A DNA stretch of 36,449 nt from the NCBI GenBank assembly GCA_036376595.1, contig DASVAA010000121.1:1-36449 (forward strand). The letters run 5' to 3'. The notes beneath the pieces are model-generated. The model was not told where the DNA came from, did no database searches, and saw only the letters and a list, made by a program, of their open reading frames with translations. Below, piece after piece: positions 7,566 to 14,184 of the stretch. Source of the stretch: SMAG-U1939 sp036376595 (GTDB lineage Bacteria > Chloroflexota > Ktedonobacteria > Ktedonobacterales > JADMIN01). Within the stretch, counting starts at the first letter, position 1. Each line of letters begins with the position of its first letter. The position numbers and the translations under genes were made by a program.

Positions 7566-8422
7566 GTGTTCCTCATTTCTCGCTCGTGCAGCCGGCCGTA
7601 GACCAGTCGCAGGCCGTTCAAGATCAGATTGGGGTCCACCGTCTCGATGCTCGGTGTGACTCGCGCGACCAGCTCGGACAGTCCGCCATGCGCGATCACC
7701 TTGGCGCGCTCGCCGCCGGGCAGCTCGCGCCGCAGCCGCGCCACCATGCCCTCGACCATCGCCGCGTGACCGAAGACGATCCCCGACTGCATGTTCTGGA
7801 TGGTGTTCTTGCCGATCGCGGCGGGCGGTGGCGTCAGCTCGACCTGGTAAAGCTGCGAAGCCGTGCGTGCCAGCGCCTCCGCCGAGATGCCCAGGCCCGG
7901 CGCGATGGCTCCGCCCAGGTAGTCGCCCTCGGCCGAGACGCAATCGAAGCTGGTGGCGGTGCCGAACTGGATCACGATCGCCGGGCCGCCGTAGAGCCGG
8001 TGCGCGGCGAGCGTGCTGATGATGCGGTCAGTGCCGGTCTCGCGCGGATTATCCACCAGCAGGCGGATGCCGAGGTCCATCGCATGGGTGACGACAATCG
8101 GCTCGCGGCCGAGGTAGCGTGTGCCCATTTCCTGGAAGACGGGGGTTAGCGGCGGCACGACGCTGGAGACGATGGTGGCGGCGATGGCATCCACCCCTAT
8201 GCCGGCCGAGCGGCACAGCTCGGCGAGCAGCATGGCGTACTCGTCGCTGGTCTTCTCGCGGTTGGTGGCGATGCGCCAGCGGGCGCGCAGCTCGCGGCTC
8301 GCCAGCGGATACAGCCCGAACTTGATGCCGGTGTTGCTGATGTCCACCGCGAGCAGCAGCCGCTCGTCTGGGGGCTGCTCGTGGACAACGTCGCCATCGG
8401 TGGCGTGGTGGGCGCGTGCCAT
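7562..8422 (-). CDS. coaX: Type III pantothenate kinase
   Basis: CoaX phosphorylates pantothenate, the first step of coenzyme A synthesis, in the cytoplasm. The 286-residue product shows the ASKHA fold: phosphate-1 motif LLLAVDISNTGIKFG (residues 22-36; usual form DVGNT), SSVVPPLTP (86-94), NPRETGTDRI (125-134; the Asp is the presumed base), FGTATSFD (153-160), YLGGAIAPG, and GKNTIQNMQSGIVFG. Two departures are seen: DISNT for D[IV]GNT, and Gln152 where VVDFGTAT normally has Asp. The start is the ATG at 8422 with AGGAG 6 bases upstream. The stop overlaps the S9 peptidase start, giving a two-gene operon. Confidence 0.92.
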   Translation of the reverse strand: MARAHHATDGDVVHEQPPDERLLLAVDISNTGIKFGLYPLASRELRARWRIATNREKTSDEYAMLLAELCRSAGIGVDAIAATIVSSVVPPLTPVFQEMGTRYLGREPIVVTHAMDLGIRLLVDNPRETGTDRIISTLAAHRLYGGPAIVIQFGTATSFDCVSAEGDYLGGAIAPGLGISAEALARTASQLYQVELTPPPAAIGKNTIQNMQSGIVFGHAAMVEGMVARLRRELPGGERAKVIAHGGLSELVARVTPSIETVDPNLILNGLRLVYGRLHEREMRNT

Positions 8423-8472
8423 CGCGTGCTCCTGCCTGTAGGGGATGCCGCGTCGTCGGGGCATTATCAGGG

Positions 8473-8503
8473 ATTGTACCCATCAGCGTAGGGCAGCGGT
8501 CAA
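8473..8503 (-). promoter_or_regulatory. Possible sigma-70 promoter for coaX
   Basis: On the minus strand TTGACC (8503-8498) and TACAAT (8478-8473) lie 19 bases apart, about 50 bases upstream of the coaX ATG. The hexamers are good but the spacing is longer than the optimum of 17. Confidence 0.4.
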
Positions 8504-8580
8504 GCGGGAGACTGCCGTCACAATCGGGATTGGTCCCAGTCCGCGCAGTTCTCGAAATGACCGCTCTTCGCCACAATCTC

Positions 8581-8645
8581 CAGTCCGTGCAGGCGGACTT
8601 CGCGGCCGCCAGGCCCTCCAGGCGTGGTTTCAACCGGCGGCCGGC
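8581..8645 (+). repeat. Dispersed repeat R2, copy 1
   Basis: This segment (GCAGGCGGACTTCGCGGCC, then AGGC and GGTTTCAACCGGCGG) aligns along its length with the reverse complement of 31338-31402 and partly with 28156-28222. Its end overlaps the last codons and stop of the nuclease gene at 8630. Confidence 0.65.
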
Positions 8646-9613
8646 TCCGGCGGAAGCTCGGGCACCCGCGGGGTGAGGCCGCGCGTGCGCACATAGCGCT
8701 GGCCGGTGGGGCACGCGCCGCGCACCTCGCACCACGGGCAGAGGCCCGACGTGCGCGCGGGGAAGCCTTCCTCGCCCCATGGCTCCAATTCACGGATACG
8801 GGCGGCGGTGTCGCGCACGAGCCGCGCGTAGGCGTTGAGGGCGCCAGGGGTGCGGTAGGTTGGGCGCGCATCCACGGTGCGTGGCCCAGCCTCGCCGTTG
8901 GATTCAGACGCGCGCGGATCGGCCGGCGGGAAGGTGACGAAGGTGAAGCGTGCGCTGCGCTCCCAGCCCATCCGCGCCTCGGCCCACAGATAGGCGGCGG
9001 CCTGGATGCGGCGGTCCTCCTCGCCCGGCTGCCACGGCCGGCGTGGCACCTTCCAGTCCACGATGGTGCGCTCCTGTGTGCCGTGGTCGGGCTGAGTGAC
9101 GCCATCCATGCGACCGGTGAAGGTGATCGAGGGATCGTCAGGATGGGGAAAGGCGAACTCGCGCTCGATCTCGACCGGGCGCATGCGCGACGCGATGCGC
9201 TCGTAGGCCCGCAGCACGGCGCGGCCCTGCTCCTGGAGCAGCTCGCGGCGGTCTGGCGCGATCAGGCCGGTGGGGTCTTCCTCAGCGTAGAGCGCGGCGA
9301 AGGCCGCGGCGAGGGGCGCATCGAGTGTGGCAGCGGCCATTGGATGCGCCTCACCTTCGAGCCGGGCGCGCAGGTCAACCTCGATGGCCGTATGCACCGC
9401 CAGCCCCAGGATCAGCGACTCACTCGGCGCGCGGCGCACGCCGGCACGCTTGAGCAGCCACCAGCGGCGCGGGCACTGCGAGAACGTCTCGACCTGACTG
9501 TGCGAGAGCGCAAGGGTCTCCTTCGGGGCAATCCCGGCAGTGGCGGCGGTGATATCGGCCTGCTGATCGTCGTCCCGCAGGTCAGGTGCCAACTCCAGCT
9601 CGTCCCGGTCCAT
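8630..9613 (-). CDS. PD-(D/E)XK nuclease of the RecB/Cas4 type with probable Fe-S cluster
   Basis: The 327-residue product has LSHSQVETFSQCPRRWWL (36-53), GLAVHTAIE with His74, FTGRMDGV with Asp170, and IVDWK with Asp186 and Lys188. This is the H-D-DxK constellation of RecB-family nucleases. Cys47 with Cys292, Cys295 and Cys301 (CPWCEVRGACP) makes the four-cysteine pattern that holds a 4Fe-4S cluster in Cas4 and AddB nucleases. Such proteins cut DNA ends, usually with a helicase partner, but no helicase or cas gene is nearby. The start is the ATG at 9613 with GGAAGAG 4 bases upstream. The last residues and stop lie in repeat R2, so the native C-terminus may have been altered. It could serve DNA repair or defence; context does not decide. 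Confidence 0.85.
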   Translation of the reverse strand: MDRDELELAPDLRDDDQQADITAATAGIAPKETLALSHSQVETFSQCPRRWWLLKRAGVRRAPSESLILGLAVHTAIEVDLRARLEGEAHPMAAATLDAPLAAAFAALYAEEDPTGLIAPDRRELLQEQGRAVLRAYERIASRMRPVEIEREFAFPHPDDPSITFTGRMDGVTQPDHGTQERTIVDWKVPRRPWQPGEEDRRIQAAAYLWAEARMGWERSARFTFVTFPPADPRASESNGEAGPRTVDARPTYRTPGALNAYARLVRDTAARIRELEPWGEEGFPARTSGLCPWCEVRGACPTGQRYVRTRGLTPRVPELPPEPAAG

Positions 9614-9718
9614 GATACTCTTCCGCTTCGCTCGCGTCAGGCGCTCGTGGCAGCGCTCAACATAGTGCGATCGCGCACGCCACCATCTACAGAGTATGCC
9701 ACGTCTGGCCAGGGAGGG

Positions 9719-10648
9719 CTATCGCGAAGGTGACGACTCATGTCCGCCAGCTTGCTTCTTCGGATCGTACTTCGTCCAGAGAGTATCGAAGTAGTCGCGG
9801 TACTTCTTGAATAGGTTTCTTTGAGTTTCACCGGTGTGCGCGTCACCATGAAGCGGCGGAGGCGCAACTTGGATGATGGGACTCGCGTGTCCTTTGGGGA
9901 AGAAGTACATGATGTACATTTCGTCATCTCCGCGCATGAGCGTGAAGGGCAAGAGCTCATTGTGACGCTGCAAAACCGGAAACTGGGTTGTAATCTTGGC
10001 CTGTCGAAGGAAGTCGTCAGCCTGGTTGACGTTGCGCTGCATATATTCCTCGATGCCGATCCAGTCGTTGATGGGGTTGAGAACGGGATTTTCTACCGTG
10101 CTCAACAGTATACGGAGCGTGAGTTTGCCAGCCCTCAGTCGGGAAACAATCTGTTCCGGCAGGCCTGGCTGCAACCATCGGTCACGCGTAAAGATGCGCC
10201 CATCCTCGTAACAGAGCAGATCTACTTGCTCACAATGTTGGAGCATGTAGTCAAAACGCTGTGCCCAAGTCATGTTGGAGAACGCAAGGGCATCGCGATT
10301 CTCAATGAGCGCCGCGACGCCAAGTGAATTGGCTGTTGCGAGCAGCTTTGAGAGGTCAGATACATGCTTCTCCTGTTCGGCGATGTACTTCTGCAAGCTG
10401 CCAAACGCTTGATCCGTGCGCTCTTGCTGCCACTTGTCAGACAGGCCGGTCGTCAGTCTGAAGACTACGGCCGTGAGGCTGCCGCCCAGCAGGCCATAGC
10501 CCACGTTTTGGAGCAAGCTGTCGAGATGGAAGAGTGACGTTCCGGGCAGCACAGCCAAGAGCAGACCCACCACGAACAACGACGCAATGCCGAGCCACAA
10601 CAAGCGATCCACGAGCTGATTTTCATGCTCCTGATCCGGCTCCCCCAT
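9719..10648 (-). CDS. Membrane-anchored protein with C-terminal phospholipase-D-like/DUF5919-like domain
   Basis: Two hydrophobic helices (about 15-35 and 45-65) anchor the 309-residue product. A charged, probably helical linker follows (EQEKHVSDLSKLL), then a soluble domain from about 120. The latter (LTLRILLSTVENP, RGDDEMYIMYFF, IIQVAPPP, YRDYFDTLWTKY) resembles the C-terminal domain found after XRE regulators as DUF5919, which is distantly related to phospholipase D; this link is from memory and moderate. No HxK catalytic pair is visible, so it may be a ligand-binding version. The DNA is visibly less GC-rich than its neighbours, suggesting acquisition. ATG at 10648 follows GGAGGGAGC. A strong promoter lies at 10721-10749. 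Confidence 0.7.
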   Translation of the reverse strand: MGEPDQEHENQLVDRLLWLGIASLFVVGLLLAVLPGTSLFHLDSLLQNVGYGLLGGSLTAVVFRLTTGLSDKWQQERTDQAFGSLQKYIAEQEKHVSDLSKLLATANSLGVAALIENRDALAFSNMTWAQRFDYMLQHCEQVDLLCYEDGRIFTRDRWLQPGLPEQIVSRLRAGKLTLRILLSTVENPVLNPINDWIGIEEYMQRNVNQADDFLRQAKITTQFPVLQRHNELLPFTLMRGDDEMYIMYFFPKGHASPIIQVAPPPLHGDAHTGETQRNLFKKYRDYFDTLWTKYDPKKQAGGHESSPSR

Positions 10649-10720
10649 GCCGCTCCCTCCACGCTAGTCACGTCTCACGCCACCTGGCATTCGCACTGCC
10701 CGTTTGGCTTGTTGCATTCC

Positions 10721-10749
10721 ACTATAGTCTCGCTGCGACGCTACGTCAA
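10721..10749 (-). promoter_or_regulatory. Sigma-70 promoter, near consensus
   Basis: On the minus strand TTGACG (10749-10744) and TATAGT (10726-10721) are separated by exactly 17 bases. Transcription would start near 10714, giving a leader of about 65 bases before the membrane-protein ATG at 10648. Confidence 0.7.
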
Positions 10750-10833
10750 CGATTGAGAGCGCCGCGCGCCACAGCTCCGCGACTGGCCTTGATCGGCGGC
10801 CGCTCACGCTATACTTTCCGGCCGAACGTGCGC

Positions 10834-12165
10834 TCACGACATTTTCGTTTCCCCGCCGATGCCCAGTGCCCCATCCACATCCACGACCCACACCGCCGGC
10901 ACGCCCAGCTTGCGGGCGAGCGCGATGGTCGCCGCGCCGTCGCGGATGACGAGCGTATTTCTGTTGCTAGTCAAGGAGGCCGGATGGCGCTCGACGATCG
11001 GCGGCATTGCGCGCATCACACTGCCGTTCAGGCGATACTCGACGACGCCGGCCAGATCGAAGAGGCTGAGCGCGTACTCCGACAGCAGGCGCGCGTGCAG
11101 CGCCACCAGCGCCGCCGTCTGCGGACCTTCGCGATCCACAGCTTGCAACACGTCCGGCAGGAGGTCGAGCGGCAGGTGGCGCACGGTCATGCCCGCGGCG
11201 GCAGAGGGCTGCGCCGCTGGGGAATCCGCGAAGGCCGCATCACGGATGGCGCGTTCGCGCGCACCCCATCCGGCATACGAGATCAGCTCCAGCGCTGCCT
11301 CCATGCCCGCGGCTGCGCTGATGGCCGACGGATCGTCCGCTCCCACCGCCACAATCGTCTCCGGCACGTAGGGCATGCCATGCTCGGTGCAGATGCCCCG
11401 GAGGTAGGCTTCGGTGGCGCGGTAGCTCTCCCAGGCGGTTCGCCTGCCCTCTGGTGTGAAGGCGTCGATCAGCGCGCGCTTGGCAGCCAGGCGCGTATTG
11501 CCGGCGGCGCTCTCCTCCCAGCACCAGGCGTTGAGCGGATTGCCGCGCGCGAAGATGGGCAGACCCCGATGGATAGCGTACTGGAAGCTGCGCGCTGCGC
11601 CCGCTTCCCCGGCGGCCGTGAGGGCATCCGCTTCGCGCAGGATGGCGAGCAGCAGGCGCAGCCGCTCGCGCTGCGGAGCTGACAGGGACACCTCGAAGGC
11701 GGCGAGCTGGGCGGCGTACCATCCCAGGTCAATGCTGCCGACGCGGCCATCCCAGACGAAGCTGGGGAACTTGTAGCTCGTGTCGTCATGGTAGCCGATC
11801 AGAAAGCTGACGGCGGCGATCAGAGGTGGGTGCGCGGCGAATGGAGCGATCTCCGTGAGCTGGCGCTGGGCGAAGGCGATGCTGGCGGCGACGTGCTCGC
11901 TGCGGTTCGGCGCCCAATCCGGCTGATAGGCGGTATAGCCGACGTCGTGGAGCAGCGCGGCGGCGGAGACGATCAGACATTCGGCTGGTCGCAGTTCGCC
12001 CGGCATGCGCCGTGCGATCTCCTCTGCCAGCCGCAGCACCTCCTCGGCATGCTGCGGCCCGTGGAAGGCATCGGGCTGCGTGTAGGCCCGGCGCAGCAGC
12101 GCGCGCACCTGCGCGAGCGCAGCTTCGATGGTCGTGCGGTCAAGCGAGATGTCGTCGGCGAGCAT
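10834..12165 (-). CDS. HD-domain phosphohydrolase with unassigned C-terminal half
   Basis: The first ~200 residues form an HD domain: FHGPQHAEEVLRLAEEIA (35-51) with the first His, AALLHDVGY with the HD pair at 73-74, RSEHVAASI, and a later Asp in LREADALTA. HD domains are metal-dependent phosphohydrolases acting on nucleotides or cyclic nucleotides. Residues about 210-443 have no recognised fold. They contain a conserved-looking PYVPETIVAVGADDPSA stretch, and the tail reads VPAVWVVDVDGALG. The gene starts at ATG 12165 and is divergent from the base-modification operon, with about 300 bases shared between them. A nucleotide-cleaving role linked to that operon is possible but is an inference from position only. 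Confidence 0.75.
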   Translation of the reverse strand: MLADDISLDRTTIEAALAQVRALLRRAYTQPDAFHGPQHAEEVLRLAEEIARRMPGELRPAECLIVSAAALLHDVGYTAYQPDWAPNRSEHVAASIAFAQRQLTEIAPFAAHPPLIAAVSFLIGYHDDTSYKFPSFVWDGRVGSIDLGWYAAQLAAFEVSLSAPQRERLRLLLAILREADALTAAGEAGAARSFQYAIHRGLPIFARGNPLNAWCWEESAAGNTRLAAKRALIDAFTPEGRRTAWESYRATEAYLRGICTEHGMPYVPETIVAVGADDPSAISAAAGMEAALELISYAGWGARERAIRDAAFADSPAAQPSAAAGMTVRHLPLDLLPDVLQAVDREGPQTAALVALHARLLSEYALSLFDLAGVVEYRLNGSVMRAMPPIVERHPASLTSNRNTLVIRDGAATIALARKLGVPAVWVVDVDGALGIGGETKMS

Positions 12166-12213
12166 CGCCTACCAGCCTCGGCGTGTAGCCCGCGATGGAA
12201 TGCGGGTCTGCGC

Positions 12214-12219
12214 ATTGTA
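12214..12219 (-). promoter_or_regulatory. Extended -10 promoter element for the HD gene
   Basis: TGGTACAAT on the minus strand gives an extended -10 (TG-N-TACAAT), about 50 bases upstream of the ATG at 12165. No good -35 is present. Confidence 0.4.
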
Positions 12220-12262
12220 CCATCCATGGCAATCGGCCGGTGGTCACGGACGTGCTGGATGC

Positions 12263-12292
12263 TTGTCACGAGCGCGGAAACCGGGGTAAAAT
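12263..12292 (+). promoter_or_regulatory. Sigma-70 promoter of the base-modification operon
   Basis: TTGTCA (12263-12268) and TAAAAT (12287-12292) are separated by 18 bases. Both hexamers are close to consensus and stand out in GC-rich DNA. Transcription would start near 12299, leaving a leader of about 170 bases before the kinase ATG. Confidence 0.65.
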
Positions 12293-12470
12293 ACGGCTAG
12301 AACATGTGTCTGAAAGTACCGCTGCCCGTCCGAGCAAGCCACGTGCTCGGGAGCACCGCCAGCCATCTTGGGTGACGGGCTTGGCCGGCGGGCGAGTGGG
12401 CGCTACGCTGCTACGCAGCATGCGGGCGCGACCGCTACGGTGCGTGACTGAAAGTGACGGGATACCGGTG

Positions 12471-13157
12471 ATGCAGAGCGAAGGCGCCGCGACGGGACCA
12501 CGCCTGATCGTCTTCGAGGGCGTGGACGGAGCGGGCAAGACGACGCTGCACCGGGCGCTGGCCGAGTACTTCCGAGTCCAGTACCCGGAGGTCCCCCTGT
12601 ACGCCGATGTCTTCCCCGGCTCGGTTCCCGGCACGCTCGGCGAGTGGGTCTACCGCTTTCACCACGGCCAGACAACCAGCGAAGGGCCGCAACTGGAGCA
12701 GGTGTCGCCGGCCGCGCTCCAACTGCTGCACGTCGCCGCCCACGTGGACCAGATCCAGCGCCGCATCGCCCCGACGCTGCGTGCGGGCGGCGTGGTGCTG
12801 CTTGACCGCTACTGGTGGAGCACCTACGCTTACAGCCGCATGACCCTGCCGCCGGAGAAGGTCTGGCCGATGGTCAACGCCGAGCGCGCGTTCTGGCGCG
12901 ATCTCCCCCAGCCGGTCGCCGTCTATGTTTCGCGCGGAGTGAGCTTGAAGGCCAAGGAGATCGCCCCCGAGGCGCACGCGCAGCTTGCCGCGCATTACCA
13001 TGAGGTCATGGACTTCGAGCGGGAGCAGGGCGTCGAGGTCATCGAGCTGGAGAATGAGGGGTCCGTGGAGGAGACATGGTATCGCCTGCTCGACGTGCTC
13101 CACCTGCCGCGCCAGCCGCTCGCCGCGCGCTCCGGCGCCACTCAGGGAGTGGGGTGA
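12471..13157 (+). CDS. P-loop kinase of the thymidylate kinase family
   Basis: The 228-residue product carries a TMP-kinase-type Walker A, FEGVDGAGKTT (15-25), and the DRYWWSTYAYS motif (112-122; usual DRY..S..AYQ). After VAVYVSRGVSLKAKEIAP the Arg-rich LID segment typical of housekeeping TMP kinases is missing. This suggests an altered substrate: a modified dUMP/dTMP, or a base in DNA as in phage 5-hmdU DNA kinases. The start is the ATG at 12471, shortly before the P-loop; the frame is open much further upstream but that part is leader-like. The ribosome-binding site is weak (GACGGGATACC). First gene of a four-gene operon; the next gene begins 4 bases after its stop. Confidence 0.8.
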   Translation: MQSEGAATGPRLIVFEGVDGAGKTTLHRALAEYFRVQYPEVPLYADVFPGSVPGTLGEWVYRFHHGQTTSEGPQLEQVSPAALQLLHVAAHVDQIQRRIAPTLRAGGVVLLDRYWWSTYAYSRMTLPPEKVWPMVNAERAFWRDLPQPVAVYVSRGVSLKAKEIAPEAHAQLAAHYHEVMDFEREQGVEVIELENEGSVEETWYRLLDVLHLPRQPLAARSGATQGVG

Positions 13158-13161
13158 GCAT

Positions 13162-14184
13162 ATGCCACACATGGACACCGCCCACGACCTCACGCGCGCT
13201 CTGACGCGCGACGACTTTCGTTCCAACCGCCTCGACCTCTTCTGGTGGTTCGTCTGCGAGCGCCAGAGCGTCTGGTATCGCCGCGTCGCGCGGCAACTCC
13301 CGCCCCCGTGGACCGACAACCCCATCCTGCGTCAGGAGCGCTTCACCAACATGTACCGCGAGCTGGATCCCGGCACGCAGTACGTCATCGGGCAGGTGCT
13401 GGAGCGCGACGCACCCCGGCCCGACAAGGTCTTCAACGTCATGCTCTACCGGCTGATCGGGCGCGCTGAGACCCACGCCGCGATCGGCTTCCAGTCGCTG
13501 GCAACCTTCGACCCGGTGCGGCTCGAACGAGGACTCAAGCACCTGCGCGACGAGGAGGACAAGCCGCCGTTCACCGCCGCCTACATGGTCAGCGCCTACG
13601 CCTCGATGGGCTCGCGCGACAAGATCGAGAACGTGACGCGCCTGTTCGCACTGTTGCACGCCGACTTCGCGGAATTTTACGCGCGCATCGAGACCGCTCC
13701 CCATCCGTCGCGGGTCTATGAAATTCTCGCCTCGGCGCATGGCTTCGGCAACTTCCTGGCGTATCAGGTGCTCGTGGACCTGCTCTATCCGCTGGAGGTC
13801 TACGGCGGCAAGCCGTTGCTGCCCTTCTCGCACGACGACTGGGCCGCGGCCGGACCCGGCGCACAGCGCGGCATCGGCATGCTGCTGCAACCTGGTCTAC
13901 GTGCCGAGCACCTGGCCGTCATGCGCTGGCTTCGCACGCACCAGCGCGAGGAGTTCGATCGGCTGGGGCTGGATTTTCCGTTTCTGACCGACGCGCACGG
14001 AAACGAGCGAGAGCTGTCGCTCGCCAATATCCAGAACTGCCTCTGCGAATACCATAAGTTTGTCAAAATCGGCGAGGGAACCGGGCGCGGGCGGCGCAAG
14101 TTCCGGCTAGAGCAGGCGCGCGCGCTCCAGCCGCCCGCCATTCAGCTTGTCCTCGCGTTGCCTTTACCGGGGGAGGCGCCATGA
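13162..14184 (+). CDS. Putative DNA base hypermodification protein (5-hmdU DNA kinase helical domain / aGPT-PPlase type)
   Basis: The 340-residue all-helical product matches, by recalled motifs, the family named alpha-glutamyl/putrescinyl-thymine pyrophosphorylase or 5-hmdU DNA kinase helical domain (I recall PF18723). In phages this family takes part in thymine hypermodification. Supporting segments are FTNMYRELDPGTQYVI (61-76), FNVMLYRLIGRAETH (91-105), FGNFLAYQVLVDLLYPL (195-211), GPGAQRGIGML (231-241), and QNCLCEYHKF (291-300) with a basic GEGTGRGRRKF after it. In phage enzymes the helical domain can be fused to a P-loop kinase; here the kinase is the separate gene upstream. ATG at 13162 has GGGGTGAG upstream. 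The stop overlaps the next start as ATGA, so translation is coupled. Confidence 0.75.
   Translation: MPHMDTAHDLTRALTRDDFRSNRLDLFWWFVCERQSVWYRRVARQLPPPWTDNPILRQERFTNMYRELDPGTQYVIGQVLERDAPRPDKVFNVMLYRLIGRAETHAAIGFQSLATFDPVRLERGLKHLRDEEDKPPFTAAYMVSAYASMGSRDKIENVTRLFALLHADFAEFYARIETAPHPSRVYEILASAHGFGNFLAYQVLVDLLYPLEVYGGKPLLPFSHDDWAAAGPGAQRGIGMLLQPGLRAEHLAVMRWLRTHQREEFDRLGLDFPFLTDAHGNERELSLANIQNCLCEYHKFVKIGEGTGRGRRKFRLEQARALQPPAIQLVLALPLPGEAP

Larger units (their letters stand above)
12166..12470. other. Divergent control region between HD gene and base-modification operon
   Basis: This stretch of about 305 bases holds an extended -10 for the HD gene at 12214-12219 and a good promoter for the operon at 12263-12292. 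Next comes a leader of about 170 bases containing CCGAGCA...TGCTCGG and GCTGC...GCAGC hairpins. A 23-codon open frame starts at the ATG at 12304 and ends at 12375. No ribosome-binding site supports that frame strongly, so it is noted but not called as a gene. Confidence 0.6.

Noticed and set aside
12304..12375. 23-codon leader peptide before the kinase
   Set aside because: No clear ribosome-binding site and no run of regulatory codons, so it is kept only as a note in the leader finding and not called as a gene.
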